Shown here piece after piece: positions 8,181 to 15,314 of a DNA stretch of 39,270 nucleotides. How positions within the stretch are numbered: the stretch's first letter is position 1; each line of letters starts with the position of its first letter. Under the pieces are notes generated by a model. It worked only from the letters and a program-made list of their open reading frames with translations. It was not told the DNA's origin and searched no databases. This DNA comes from Deltaproteobacteria bacterium. GTDB taxonomy: Bacteria > Desulfobacterota > DSM-4660 > Desulfatiglandales > HGW-15. The stretch covers positions 1 to 39,270 of the forward strand of contig JAFGFM010000074.1 in the NCBI GenBank assembly GCA_016931115.1, in the 5' to 3' direction. The position numbers and the translations under genes are program-made.

Positions 8181-9053
8181 ATGGCAGATAATGGTTTCAA
8201 AAAACAGGTAACATTGTTCTTTAAGAGAAGATTTATATCTGTAATTTTGGTATCTTTGATCTGCCTCTCTTTATGGGCGGTTACCTCCCCTTTACTGGCC
8301 GATGAACTGGACAGCACCGCTGTATCTGACCTCTACAAAGAGGCGCGTGATCTTTTCAGGCAGGCAGATAAGGCCGCCAGCATATCACCTGACAATGCCA
8401 TGCCCCTTTATAAGAAGGCTGCCATGCGCTATGAACGCATTATAAAGGAGGGGGGTATAGAAAATGGAAAGATATATTACAACCTGGGGAACATATATTT
8501 CAGGATGAACGATATAGGCAGGGCCATACTGAATTACCGGAAGGCGCAGCAGTATATGCCTGATGATAATAACCTCAAACAGAACCTCGCCTATGCAAGA
8601 GAGAAGAGGATAGACAGGATAGAGGAAAAGCAGGAGACAAAGGTGATGAAGACCCTCTTCTTCTGGCACTATGACCTCTCTGTAAAGACTCGATTATTTA
8701 TTTTTACTCTCTTCTTTGCCATATTCTTTATATCTGCCTGTGTAAGAATATTTTTTAAAAGGCCCTTTCTCTTCTGGCTGTTAATATCATCAGCCTTTGT
8801 CTCGATTCTATTTTGCGGGTCTCTTGCGGCTGAGGAGTATTTTCTTAAAAAACAAAGGCCAGGCGTAATCCTGAGCACAGAGACAACTGCACGCAAGGGA
8901 AACAGTGAGACCTATGAGCCAAGCTTTATGGAGCCGCTCCATGCAGGAACAGAGTTTACCCTCATTGAAGCAAGGGGTGAGTGGTTTCAGATTGAGCTAT
9001 TAGACGCCCGCACCTGCTGGGTTCAGGCCAAAGATGCTGAGTTGATTCGGTAG
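8181..9053 (+). CDS. batE: BatE-type protein: TPR, two membrane helices, SH3-like domain
   Basis: The start at 8181 (2 bases after the batD stop, AGAGG at 8166-8170) gives 290 residues; an upstream in-frame ATG at 8112 overlaps batD and is less likely. Residues 16-40 form a signal peptide (S-P-L-L-A before D-E). TPR units cover about 48-135 (G-K-I-Y-Y-N-L-G-N-I-Y-F-R-M-N-D-I-G-R-A-I-L-N-Y-R split over two helices). Two membrane helices lie at about 160-178 and 184-205, and a C-terminal bacterial SH3-like domain at about 222-290 (AGTEFTLIEARGEWFQIELL). This is the classical BatE layout. The stop codon TAG forms the first three bases of a hairpin repeat, so the gene ends exactly at the element and probably terminates the Bat transcript there. 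Confidence 0.9.
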   Translation: MADNGFKKQVTLFFKRRFISVILVSLICLSLWAVTSPLLADELDSTAVSDLYKEARDLFRQADKAASISPDNAMPLYKKAAMRYERIIKEGGIENGKIYYNLGNIYFRMNDIGRAILNYRKAQQYMPDDNNLKQNLAYAREKRIDRIEEKQETKVMKTLFFWHYDLSVKTRLFIFTLFFAIFFISACVRIFFKRPFLFWLLISSAFVSILFCGSLAAEEYFLKKQRPGVILSTETTARKGNSETYEPSFMEPLHAGTEFTLIEARGEWFQIELLDARTCWVQAKDAELIR

Positions 9054-9134
9054 AGACAGGTTTGAAATCTGTCTCTACAAATAAAACCAAGAATTGGTAT
9101 TAACATGTAGAGACAAGGCATGCCTTGTCTCTAC
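9051..9134. repeat. Tandem pair of TAGAGACA palindromes after batE
   Basis: First palindrome 9051-9077: arms TAGAGACAGGTTT and AAATCTGTCTCTA pair with one G-T mismatch. Second palindrome 9107-9134: GTAGAGACAAGGCA followed immediately by its exact reverse complement (28 bases, perfect). Both share the TAGAGACA ends, so they are two members of one repeat family with different inner sequences. They can fold as strong hairpins and may act as transcript ends for the Bat operon and for the minus-strand LysM remnant, whose stop codon (9131-9133) lies inside the second copy. Confidence 0.85.
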
Positions 9135-9310
9135 TTGAATCTCAATGCCGGTGGTACCTTAAGCAGTATGCCCGGCTCAGGATTTACCCTTGGCATTAAC
9201 CCATTATATTCCGCAAGTTTTGCCTTGTCTTCATTAGTGCCATAATACTTGGTTATAATGCCCTCCCATGTTTCCCCTGCCTCTGTAAGTACCTTATATA
9301 ACGATATATA
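9131..9310 (-). pseudogene. C-terminal remnant of a LysM-domain gene
   Basis: Read on the minus strand, about 59 codons encode a recognisable LysM domain: ...L-Y-K-V-L-T-E-A-G-E-T-W-E-G-I-I, then K-Y-Y-G-T-N, L-A-E-Y-N-G-L, and N-P-E-P-G-I-L-L-K-V-P before a TAG stop inside the repeat at 9107-9134. The GETW, YYGT, L-A-x-x-N and P-G-x-x-L-x-V-P signatures are those of LysM peptidoglycan-binding modules, often found at the C-terminus of envelope proteins. Upstream in frame there is a TGA (complement of 9311-9313) and no start codon with a ribosome-binding site, so the rest of the gene has been lost. Confidence 0.65.
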
Positions 9311-9509
9311 TCAGATTTATTTTCTAAAGACTTATAAAATCTGGCAGGCATGCAGTCGGTGGCTTACCGGGGTTGATTTTGATTTTACCATCCTTCATAT
9401 TTTTATAACAATCAATTATCAGGTACAGATCATAGTTTGCACATGCAGATATTGACTTTTAACCTGGAAAAATAATAAAATGCCTCACGAATATTAAGGG
9501 AGAAATAAA
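9311..9509. other. AT-rich intergenic stretch before hicBA
   Basis: No credible coding sequence was seen on either strand. A weak candidate promoter is present: TTGACT at 9452-9457 with AT-rich -10 possibilities around 9473-9480 (TAATAA at a short 15-base spacing, or ATAAAA at 17). AAGGGAG at about 9496-9502 is a good ribosome-binding site for the gene at 9510. Confidence 0.4.
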
Positions 9510-9848
9510 ATGAAAGTAAAGATTGAGTTTATCGCTACATTACCAATTAAAATAGTTAAAAAAAATAAATGTTATGTTGCTTCATGCCCTATTTTGGATG
9601 TTTTTTCACAAGGTGATACAGAAGACATTGCCAGAAAGAACCTTTCAGAAGCTTTATCTTTATTTTTCAGGTCTTGTTTTGAAAGGGGCACCCTTGATGC
9701 AGTTTTAAAACAATGTGGCTTTAGTGCTGTTGAGCCCGGAAAAACCGAAATAAAAACGAAAAACAGCATTGCAGATAGAGATGATTATATTAGTATACCT
9801 ATTCCCTTTCTTGTTAGCCAAAACTCACAAACAGAATGCCACGCTTAA
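9510..9848 (+). CDS. hicB: HicB-family antitoxin-like protein
   Basis: A 112-residue protein with the HicB partial RNase H-like core: IVKKNKCYVASCPILDVFSQGDTEDIARKNLSEAL (split here as the strand K-C-Y-V-A-S-C-P-I-L-D-V, the Q-G-D-T turn and the helix A-R-K-N-L-S-E-A-L), matching the usual W/Y-V-A-x-C-P-x-L-x-V-x-x-Q-G-x-T pattern. HicB binds and neutralises HicA and usually represses its own operon. No clear ribbon-helix-helix or HTH is seen in the C-terminal 40 residues, so autoregulation is uncertain. It precedes and overlaps hicA by 13 bases; antitoxin-first order is one of the two known arrangements. AT content is higher than in the neighbouring operons, consistent with horizontal gain. 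Confidence 0.8.
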   Translation: MKVKIEFIATLPIKIVKKNKCYVASCPILDVFSQGDTEDIARKNLSEALSLFFRSCFERGTLDAVLKQCGFSAVEPGKTEIKTKNSIADRDDYISIPIPFLVSQNSQTECHA

Positions 9849-10069
9849 CAACAATCAAATGGAAGACTCTTGAATGTATCTTTTTAAAAGATGGCTTTCA
9901 TTTTGAAAGACAAGTGGGTGATCATCGGTCCTATTCAAAGAAGGGTATATTAAGACCGGTTGTCATTCCTACATACAATACAATTGATATTGATATAATA
10001 AAAAGTAATATGAGGACAGCCGGGTTGACAAGAGAACGCTATTTTGAATTACTCAAAAAGTGTAGATAA
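9836..10069 (+). CDS. hicA: HicA-family toxin-like protein
   Basis: A 77-residue small basic protein with the HicA (YcfA-like, double-stranded RNA-binding) pattern: L-K-D-G-F-H-F-E-R-Q-V-G-D-H-R-S-Y, followed by a beta strand with V-V-I-P-T-Y, then I-D-I-D-I-I-K-S-N-M-R-T-A-G-L-T. The His in G-D-H-R is at the position of the catalytic His of HicA mRNA interferases (usually G-S-H). It overlaps the HicB-like gene by 13 bases, so the pair is translationally coupled. The loop after the histidine is slightly unusual, lacking the common H-x-x-Y/F-x-H spacing. Activity is not proven by the sequence. Confidence 0.82.
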   Translation: MPRLTTIKWKTLECIFLKDGFHFERQVGDHRSYSKKGILRPVVIPTYNTIDIDIIKSNMRTAGLTRERYFELLKKCR

Positions 10070-10260
10070 CTCTTGCACCTTTCTATAACATCCTAAAACC
10101 TGCCTGTATCCTGTTTTAACTTCCATGAATCAAAGTATCAATACTATATCAGTCAGGGTGGATGATTGGGCATATTACTGTTTAACCATTTTGGATATAG
10201 TATCTTGTATGATAGCACTTGTTTATTATTGCTTGCGACTTATTGATTTTATTAAAAAGC

Positions 10261-10346
10261 TGGCGGAGGAAGTAGGATTCGAACCCACGGAACTTTCGTT
10301 CAACGGTTTTCAAGACCGCCGCCTTAAACCACTCGGCCATTCCTCC
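10261..10346 (-). tRNA. tRNA-Ser (anticodon UGA)
   Basis: On the minus strand the sequence starts GGAGGAATGGCCGAGTGG and ends in TTCCTCC-G-CCA, giving a 7-bp acceptor stem with an encoded CCA (10261-10263). The anticodon arm CGGTC-TTGAAAA-CCG carries UGA, a long class II variable arm follows, and the T-loop is GGTTCGAATCC. Length is 86 bases with CCA, typical of tRNA-Ser. Confidence 0.96.
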
Positions 10347-10366
10347 TGAGCGAATTGGTGCTTCAT

Positions 10367-10396
10367 ATATTACTAAAAAACAAAAAGATCAAGCAA
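10367..10396 (-). promoter_or_regulatory. Candidate sigma-70 promoter for tRNA-Ser
   Basis: On the minus strand TTGCTT (10391-10396), an 18-base spacer and TAATAT (10367-10372) lie about 20 bases before the tRNA 5' end at 10346. The location suits a stable-RNA promoter. The -35 is a moderate match. Confidence 0.45.
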
Positions 10397-10410
10397 TAAA
10401 AAACACAAAC

Positions 10411-10440
10411 AAAAAAAATGATTCTAATAAGCCAAATCAT
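10411..10440 (-). terminator. Weak candidate terminator after the gene at 10449
   Basis: On the minus strand ATGATT and AATCAT (10435-10440 and 10418-10423) form a 6-bp AT-rich stem with an 11-base loop followed by a run of eight T. The T-run is strong but the stem is weak. Confidence 0.4.
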
Positions 10441-10448
10441 CCTTTCAA

Positions 10449-11207
10449 TTATTCAAGCCCCGGGAAATTGATATACATATGGCACCCGCGCCACAGGGGT
10501 ATTACCGGTTCATCAGGGGCATCAAACTTCTGTTCGTCGTTTGCCATTGCAACAGAGGCAAAAAAACCTGTACCGCTTATAGCTGAGCAGCGTTTTTCTA
10601 TATCTTTAAGGTTTTCAGGTATCTTTGCATGGTCATCAGGGTATCTGGCTGCCCTCACAATAACATATTCCGGCTCCTTTGTTTCACCTATGAACCAGAT
10701 AGAGGGATCAATCTCAGGGTTACCCTGAAATGACATAAGTTCATACCCTTTTTTTTCAATATACTCCTTTACAACCTGCACAGCCATATCATGGAGTTCA
10801 AAGGCGGTCATCTCAATCTTTTCATCAGTTACATATGAAACAGGGTTAAACGGATTTTTTGTTGATGCGTCAATCAGACCCCAACCTGGCATATCAGGTA
10901 TCCATTCATCTGGATTATCTGTCTTTCTCATGGGCATAATACAGGCATGGCCTTTGCTCTCCTCTGCAACAGCGAGCAGGCTTTCATAAGTTCCTGGGCC
11001 AAACACATTATTGTCTACATCCTCAACACGTACAAAAAAGATCTGGTTTCCAAGCCTGAAAGAGAGGTGCTCCATAAATGGGGGATAAGGATGCGCCTTT
11101 AGCCAGGACACTGTACCCTGCGGCCCCTGATTATCTATATGTAATGCCGCACACTTCCAGCATTCAAAAAATTCCGGTGACATCATCTCCATTGCAATAT
11201 CAAACAT
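10449..11207 (-). CDS. Conserved-looking protein of unknown function
   Basis: The start at 11207 (ATG with AGGAG 8-12 bases upstream) gives 252 residues; an in-frame TTG at 11231 is less likely. I do not recognise the family. The protein has no signal peptide, membrane segment or nucleotide-binding motif. It is rich in aromatic and acidic residues, with a C-W-K-C-A-A pair near residue 13-16, and has an N-terminal half (H-L-S-F-R-L-G-N-Q-I-F-F-V-R-V-E-D) and a C-terminal half (P-S-I-W-F-I-G-E, E-Y-V-I-V-R-A-A-R-Y-P) that both look alpha/beta. It is transcribed in the same direction as the ABC-F gene, with a gap of about 47 bases, so they may share a transcript. Conservation in related genomes is assumed from its good codon structure only. 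Confidence 0.8.
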   Translation of the reverse strand: MFDIAMEMMSPEFFECWKCAALHIDNQGPQGTVSWLKAHPYPPFMEHLSFRLGNQIFFVRVEDVDNNVFGPGTYESLLAVAEESKGHACIMPMRKTDNPDEWIPDMPGWGLIDASTKNPFNPVSYVTDEKIEMTAFELHDMAVQVVKEYIEKKGYELMSFQGNPEIDPSIWFIGETKEPEYVIVRAARYPDDHAKIPENLKDIEKRCSAISGTGFFASVAMANDEQKFDAPDEPVIPLWRGCHMYINFPGLE

Positions 11208-11254
11208 TTTATTCTCCTGATTTAAGGGCAATCGTTTACCCTGATAATCAATAA

Positions 11255-12922
11255 TTATAAGGCCCTGTGATCCCTGCCTGTTTTTGAAAGATAATACTCA
11301 TATCCCCCTTTATAATGGGTCATTTCGCCTTGGTCAATCTCAAAAACATGATCTACCAGGGAGCGCAAAAAAAACCTGTCATGGCTTACAAGTGCGATTG
11401 TGCCGGCGTATTCCTTTAAAATTCCAAGAAGGATCTCACGCGACTGGATATCCAGATGGTTTGTGGGTTCATCCAGGACAAGAAAATTTACAGGGCGTGA
11501 CAGGATGGTTGCAAGAACCACACGGCTTTTTTCACCGCCTGACAGGCTCTTTATCTGCTTATCCACTGTATTTCCTGAAAAAAGAAATGCTGCAAGCAGG
11601 TTTCTTACAACACCCAGGTTTTCATGGGGCATGGCTGCCTGAAGTGTCTCAAGCACTGTTTTATCAGGGATAAGTATATCCATTGCGTGCTGGCTGAAAT
11701 AACCGATGTTCACATTGGCGCCGATATTGAGTGTGCCTCCTGAAGGCGCTATCTGACCCGAAACCAGTTTCAGAAAGGTGGATTTTCCTGCCCCATTAAC
11801 ACCCACAACAGCAACCTTGTCCTGACGTCTTATAAGTCCTGAACAATTACTGAACACGGTTTTTGGCTCCTTGCCGGGCGTTTCCCATATCTTACTGAGA
11901 TTACTGAAACCTACCACATCTTCGCCTGATCTAGGTGTCTCTCTGAACTCAAACCTTATAACACGCTGGTATTCCGGTATCTCTATTCTCTCTATCTTTT
12001 CAATCTTTTTAATGCGTGACTGCACCTGTGCAGCATGGGAGGCGCGTGCCTTGAACCTCGCTATAAACTCCTCCTCCTTGGCGAGCATCTCCTGCTGTCG
12101 CCTGTGGCTTGCGAGGAGCTGTTCCATCCTGATATCCCGCTCACGCACATAAAAATCATAGTTCCCGCTGTATGTGGTAATGGTCTTATTGGCAACCTCA
12201 ATTATACGCGACACCACCCTGTTCATAAAATCATGATCATGGCAGGTCATGAGAATGGCCCCTTTATATTCATTAATAAGCCACTCTTCAAGCCAGACTA
12301 TAGACTCCATGTCAAGGTGGTTTGTGGGCTCATCAAGAAGCAGTACACCGGGGTTCATGGTAAGTATCTTTGCAAGGGATATCCTCATTCTCCATCCCCC
12401 GCTGAATGACTCAACCGGCAGGTTATGTTCATCAGGGCTGATCCCAAGCCCTGTAAGAACTGTCTGAGCGCGATTCTCAAGGTCATATCCACCGCGGTGT
12501 TCAAACTCTTCGCATGCCTCCCCATATTTTATAAGCAGGGCGGCCATTGCATCATCATCCATAGGGCGAGACATTGCAGCCTCCATATCTTTCATTGATC
12601 TGCCAAGCGCCACCACATCGTATGCAGCAGACATAACCTCAGAAAGGGCTGACCCGCCTTTCATCTCAACAGCATCCTGTGAAAAATATCCTATGGTTAT
12701 TTTCTTGGCAAAGGTGATATCACCGGTATCAGCCTCTTCTTCACCAGTGATAAGCCTGAATATTGTGGTTTTACCTGCCCCGTTCGGGCCAACCAGGCCG
12801 CTTCTGGTGCCCGGCAGTATCTGCATGCTGGCATTTTTGAACAGGACCTGTGTCCCGTGCTGTTTTGAAATATTTGTAAGATGAATCATAGTTCTACCAT
12901 AAAAAAATGGCAGAACTATCAT
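11255..12922 (-). CDS. ABC-F family ATPase (ribosome-associated type)
   Basis: A duplicated ABC ATPase without membrane domain. Domain 1 has Walker A G-P-N-G-A-G-K-T-T, signature F-S-G-G-W-R-M-R and Walker B L-L-L-D-E-P-T-N-H-L-D; domain 2 has G-V-N-G-A-G-K-S-T, L-S-G-G-E-K-S-R and L-V-L-D-E-P-T-N-H-L-D. A basic helical linker lies between them (E-E-F-I-A-R-F-K-A-R-A-S-H-A-A-Q-V-Q-S-R), as in translation factors such as EttA, Uup and YheS, which act at the ribosomal E site. The start at 12922 is chosen for AGGAG 8 bases upstream and gives 555 residues; a Met at 12889 (M-I-H-L-T-N-I) is where most homologues begin and is an alternative. The subfamily cannot be fixed by eye. Confidence 0.93.
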   Translation of the reverse strand: MIVLPFFYGRTMIHLTNISKQHGTQVLFKNASMQILPGTRSGLVGPNGAGKTTIFRLITGEEEADTGDITFAKKITIGYFSQDAVEMKGGSALSEVMSAAYDVVALGRSMKDMEAAMSRPMDDDAMAALLIKYGEACEEFEHRGGYDLENRAQTVLTGLGISPDEHNLPVESFSGGWRMRISLAKILTMNPGVLLLDEPTNHLDMESIVWLEEWLINEYKGAILMTCHDHDFMNRVVSRIIEVANKTITTYSGNYDFYVRERDIRMEQLLASHRRQQEMLAKEEEFIARFKARASHAAQVQSRIKKIEKIERIEIPEYQRVIRFEFRETPRSGEDVVGFSNLSKIWETPGKEPKTVFSNCSGLIRRQDKVAVVGVNGAGKSTFLKLVSGQIAPSGGTLNIGANVNIGYFSQHAMDILIPDKTVLETLQAAMPHENLGVVRNLLAAFLFSGNTVDKQIKSLSGGEKSRVVLATILSRPVNFLVLDEPTNHLDIQSREILLGILKEYAGTIALVSHDRFFLRSLVDHVFEIDQGEMTHYKGGYEYYLSKTGRDHRAL

Positions 12923-12997
12923 AATGGCCTCTCCTGGTGCAAGTAAAAACAAAGATTGGTGTGAAAATAGTAAGCTTAAATAATGAAAAGATCACTC

Positions 12998-13203
12998 ACC
13001 ACGGAGTTCACGGATATTTTATCTTTTACTCCGTGCTCTCAGGGTCCTTGTATGGTTGAAAAGACAGACTAAAATTGAACCGCAAAGACGCAAAGGGCGC
13101 AAAGAAAAACAAAAATTATTTATGGTTATATAATAAAAAACTTTTCTCCGTGCTCTCCGCCTGTCCCGCCATAGCTTCAGCGAAGGCGGATGTCCTCCGT
13201 GGT
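12998..13203. repeat. Nested repeat element bounded by ACCACGGAG / CTCCGTGGT
   Basis: The segment begins with ACCACGGAG (12998-13006) and ends with its exact reverse complement CTCCGTGGT (13195-13203). Inside are A-C-C-G-C-A-A-A-G-A-C-G-C-A-A-A-G-G (from 13079) and TCTCCGTGCTCTCCG, both hallmarks of a widespread interspersed repeat. A second hairpin (13156-13190, arms TCCGCCT and AGGCGGA) interrupts the right side, so one element has been inserted in another. It fills most of the gap between the ABC-F and moaC genes. An open frame through it (from 13075) is a by-product of the repeat. Confidence 0.8.
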
Positions 13204-13211
13204 AAAAACCA

Positions 13212-13643
13212 TTATTCTTTCTTTTTATATACTACCTTTATATCTGTAATCCTTGTGCCGGGGTACTGGCCATCCTTATCCTTCTCTATATATTTAACTG
13301 TATCCCATATGGTGTTCAGCGCAACAGAGACACCTATGAGCGCCTCCATCTCCACTCCTGTTCTAGCCTTGGCGATCACAGTACAGCTGGCATCAATACA
13401 GTCATCATTAACTATATATTCTACATCGACCATATCAAGGGCTATCTGATGGCAGTGGGGAATAAGCAGATGGGTCTGCTTGGCTGCATTCATGCCGGCC
13501 ACCTCTGCAATAAGAAGAGGGTCTCCCTTTTTCACCTTGCCTGCCTTTATTGTTTCAATTGTTTTATTAGAAAGATACAACCTGCCTGAGGCCTGAGCCG
13601 TTCTTTTTATAACCGGTTTTTCAGCAACATCAACCATTCCCAT
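13212..13643 (-). CDS. moaC: MoaC, cyclic pyranopterin monophosphate synthase
   Basis: A 143-residue protein beginning M-V-D-V-A-E-K-P-V-I-K-R, the MoaC signature, followed by A-G-M-N-A-A-K-Q-T-H-L-L-I-P-H-C-H-Q-I and T-G-V-E-M-E-A-L-I-G-V-S-V-A-L. The Lys in A-A-K and the Lys region near Y-I-E-K-D correspond to the catalytic lysines of MoaC, which rearranges 3',8-cyclo-GTP to cPMP in molybdenum cofactor synthesis. The C-terminal part is shorter and diverges from the common L-L-x-K-x-G-G-K-S-G ending. AAAGGGG precedes the start at a normal distance. It is the last gene of a minus-strand run with the MoaE-like gene 21 bases upstream. No moaA or moaD is in the window. Confidence 0.93.
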   Translation of the reverse strand: MGMVDVAEKPVIKRTAQASGRLYLSNKTIETIKAGKVKKGDPLLIAEVAGMNAAKQTHLLIPHCHQIALDMVDVEYIVNDDCIDASCTVIAKARTGVEMEALIGVSVALNTIWDTVKYIEKDKDGQYPGTRITDIKVVYKKKE

Positions 13644-13664
13644 AATAATAACCCCTTTCAGATG

Positions 13665-14024
13665 CTATGAAATAAATATCTCTTCCTTACTTACAGCCTG
13701 TTTTTTAATCCTGTTAACTGCCTCAATAAGAGCGGCAAATACGTTTTCCCTGATATCCCCGCCAATTGCCACAAACATCAGTTCATCACCCACCTTGAGG
13801 TGACCTTCATTTACCTCAACCAGGACCTCAATTATCCCTGGCATGCTCTTGATATGTGCGATTACCTTATTGAGGGCATCCATGTCATATTTGACATTTA
13901 CCGCACTGATATCCCCGCCCTTTCTTGAAAAACCGCGTACAATACCAAGGTGGCTGGCTATCATGCCTATGCCATCAGCCTTTTCATGATTTTTGATCCT
14001 GTTTATTATCTTTTCTATTTCCAT
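13665..14024 (-). CDS. MoaE-like protein (molybdopterin synthase large subunit family)
   Basis: A 119-residue protein resembling MoaE in order: G-I-V-R-G-F-S (family G-x-V-R), the central G-I-I-E-V-L-V-E-V-N-E-G-H-L-K-V-G-D-E (family I-x-H-R-x-G-x-L-x-V-G-D), then the helix F-A-A-L-I-E-A-V-N-R-I-K and an A-V-S-K-E-E end with two lysines at positions similar to the catalytic pair. The conserved H-R before L-x-V-G-D and the H-R after the V-A strand are replaced (E-G; D-I-R-E), so it is a divergent member and its sulphur-transfer activity is uncertain. Lying between hemA and moaC, it is likely to work in or beside molybdopterin synthesis. Confidence 0.75.
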   Translation of the reverse strand: MEIEKIINRIKNHEKADGIGMIASHLGIVRGFSRKGGDISAVNVKYDMDALNKVIAHIKSMPGIIEVLVEVNEGHLKVGDELMFVAIGGDIRENVFAALIEAVNRIKKQAVSKEEIFIS

Positions 14025-14033
14025 ATTGTTCCC

Positions 14034-15314
14034 CTATGTTTTTTCCTTATCCAGATTAAAAAGCCTTTTTGTAATATCAATAAATGAATCCTTTGATGCC
14101 CTTGATGAAATATTCTTTAATGCCAGAATCGGGTCATTAACCATCTTTTCCGCCATGGAGAGGGTCAATGTCTCTATTGCCTCAATCTGCTCCCCTGTAA
14201 GCCCCTGAAGCTGAGACATGCTTCGCCTCAACTCAGCCCTTCGTATCTCCTCGACCTTTTCCTTCAATAACACAATAGTAGGGACAACATCAAGGGTAGA
14301 AAGCCAGTTTCCAAATTTGATCACCTCTTCCTCGATAATCCTTTCTGCCCTTAATGCCTCCTGCATCCGCTGGGTACTATTCTCATTAACCACCTCTTTC
14401 AGATCATCAATATCATATAAAAAGCAATTTTCAAGGCTGTTCACCTTTGGCTCTATATCCCTTGGAACAGCAATATCGATTAAGAAAAGAGTGCGGTTTT
14501 TCCTTTTTCGAAGGATATTTTTAATCATATCAGCGGTTATAATATAGTTTGTGGCCGCGGTTGAGGATATTACAATGTCTGCTTTAACAAGCTGTTCCTC
14601 CATTTCATCAAAAAGCGCTGCCTTTCCTCCGATGCTACCCGCAAGTTCCACAGCCCTTTCAAAACTCCTGTTCACAATATTAAGCTCGGTTATCCCGTTA
14701 CAGACAAGGTGTTTTGCGGCAAGTTCTGCCATTTCACCTGCGCCGATAAGCAAAGCGACCCTGCCTTCAAGCCCATAAAAGATCTTTTTTGCAAGCTCAA
14801 CCGCGGCATAACTGATTGATACAGCGGTTTCAGAGATGCCGGTCTCTGTGCGCACCCTCTTTGCAACCTGGAATGTCTTGTGCATGAGCCTGTTCAGTAT
14901 AACCCCTGTTGACCTCTCTTTTACAGCCGCAAGCCTGAATGCCTCCTTAACCTGACCCAGTATCTGTGGTTCGCCAACAACCATTGAATCAAGGCTTGCT
15001 GCGACCCTGAAGATATGCCTTACCGCATCCATATCTTTATGCAGATACATATGAGACCTGAGCCTTTCAACAGGCATGGTGCCTGCCTGCGCCATCAGGT
15101 CAATTATAACCTTTTCTGCCTGATCAGGGTCAGTGGCAGTGCAGATGGTCTCAACACGGTTGCAGGTTGAAATAAATATGCATTCACTTATGAATTCTGA
15201 TTTCCTCATCAGCTCAAGGATTTCAGCAGGGCCGACTTTATCACCTGACAGACATTCCCTGAGTTCTACAGGGGCAGACTGGTGGTTCATACCTATATTT
15301 ATGATACTTATCAT
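14034..15314 (-). CDS. hemA: Glutamyl-tRNA reductase
   Basis: A 426-residue HemA of normal length. The N-terminal catalytic domain has the S-T-C-N-R-V-E motif with nucleophilic Cys51 and the H-I-F-R-V-A-A-S-L-D-S-M-V-V-G-E-P-Q-I-L-G-Q-V-K region. An NADPH-binding domain follows (A-L-L-I-G-A-G-E-M-A-E-L-A-A-K-H-L), then the C-terminal dimerisation helices. It reduces glutamyl-tRNA to glutamate-1-semialdehyde, the first committed step of the C5 tetrapyrrole pathway. Its start overlaps the end of the ccsA/hemX-type gene by four bases, and the precorrin-2 dehydrogenase gene lies upstream, so the operon points to siroheme/heme formation. Confidence 0.97.
   Translation of the reverse strand: MISIINIGMNHQSAPVELRECLSGDKVGPAEILELMRKSEFISECIFISTCNRVETICTATDPDQAEKVIIDLMAQAGTMPVERLRSHMYLHKDMDAVRHIFRVAASLDSMVVGEPQILGQVKEAFRLAAVKERSTGVILNRLMHKTFQVAKRVRTETGISETAVSISYAAVELAKKIFYGLEGRVALLIGAGEMAELAAKHLVCNGITELNIVNRSFERAVELAGSIGGKAALFDEMEEQLVKADIVISSTAATNYIITADMIKNILRKRKNRTLFLIDIAVPRDIEPKVNSLENCFLYDIDDLKEVVNENSTQRMQEALRAERIIEEEVIKFGNWLSTLDVVPTIVLLKEKVEEIRRAELRRSMSQLQGLTGEQIEAIETLTLSMAEKMVNDPILALKNISSRASKDSFIDITKRLFNLDKEKT

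Noticed and set aside
10125-10349. Plus-strand open frame ending A-E-E-V-G-F-E-P-T-E-L-S
   Set aside because: It is the antisense translation of tRNA-Ser, a classic false gene; no ribosome-binding site.
13075-13449. Plus-strand open frame beginning M-N-R-K-D-A-K-G-A-K-K
   Set aside because: The first part is the translated repeat element and the rest is antisense to moaC.
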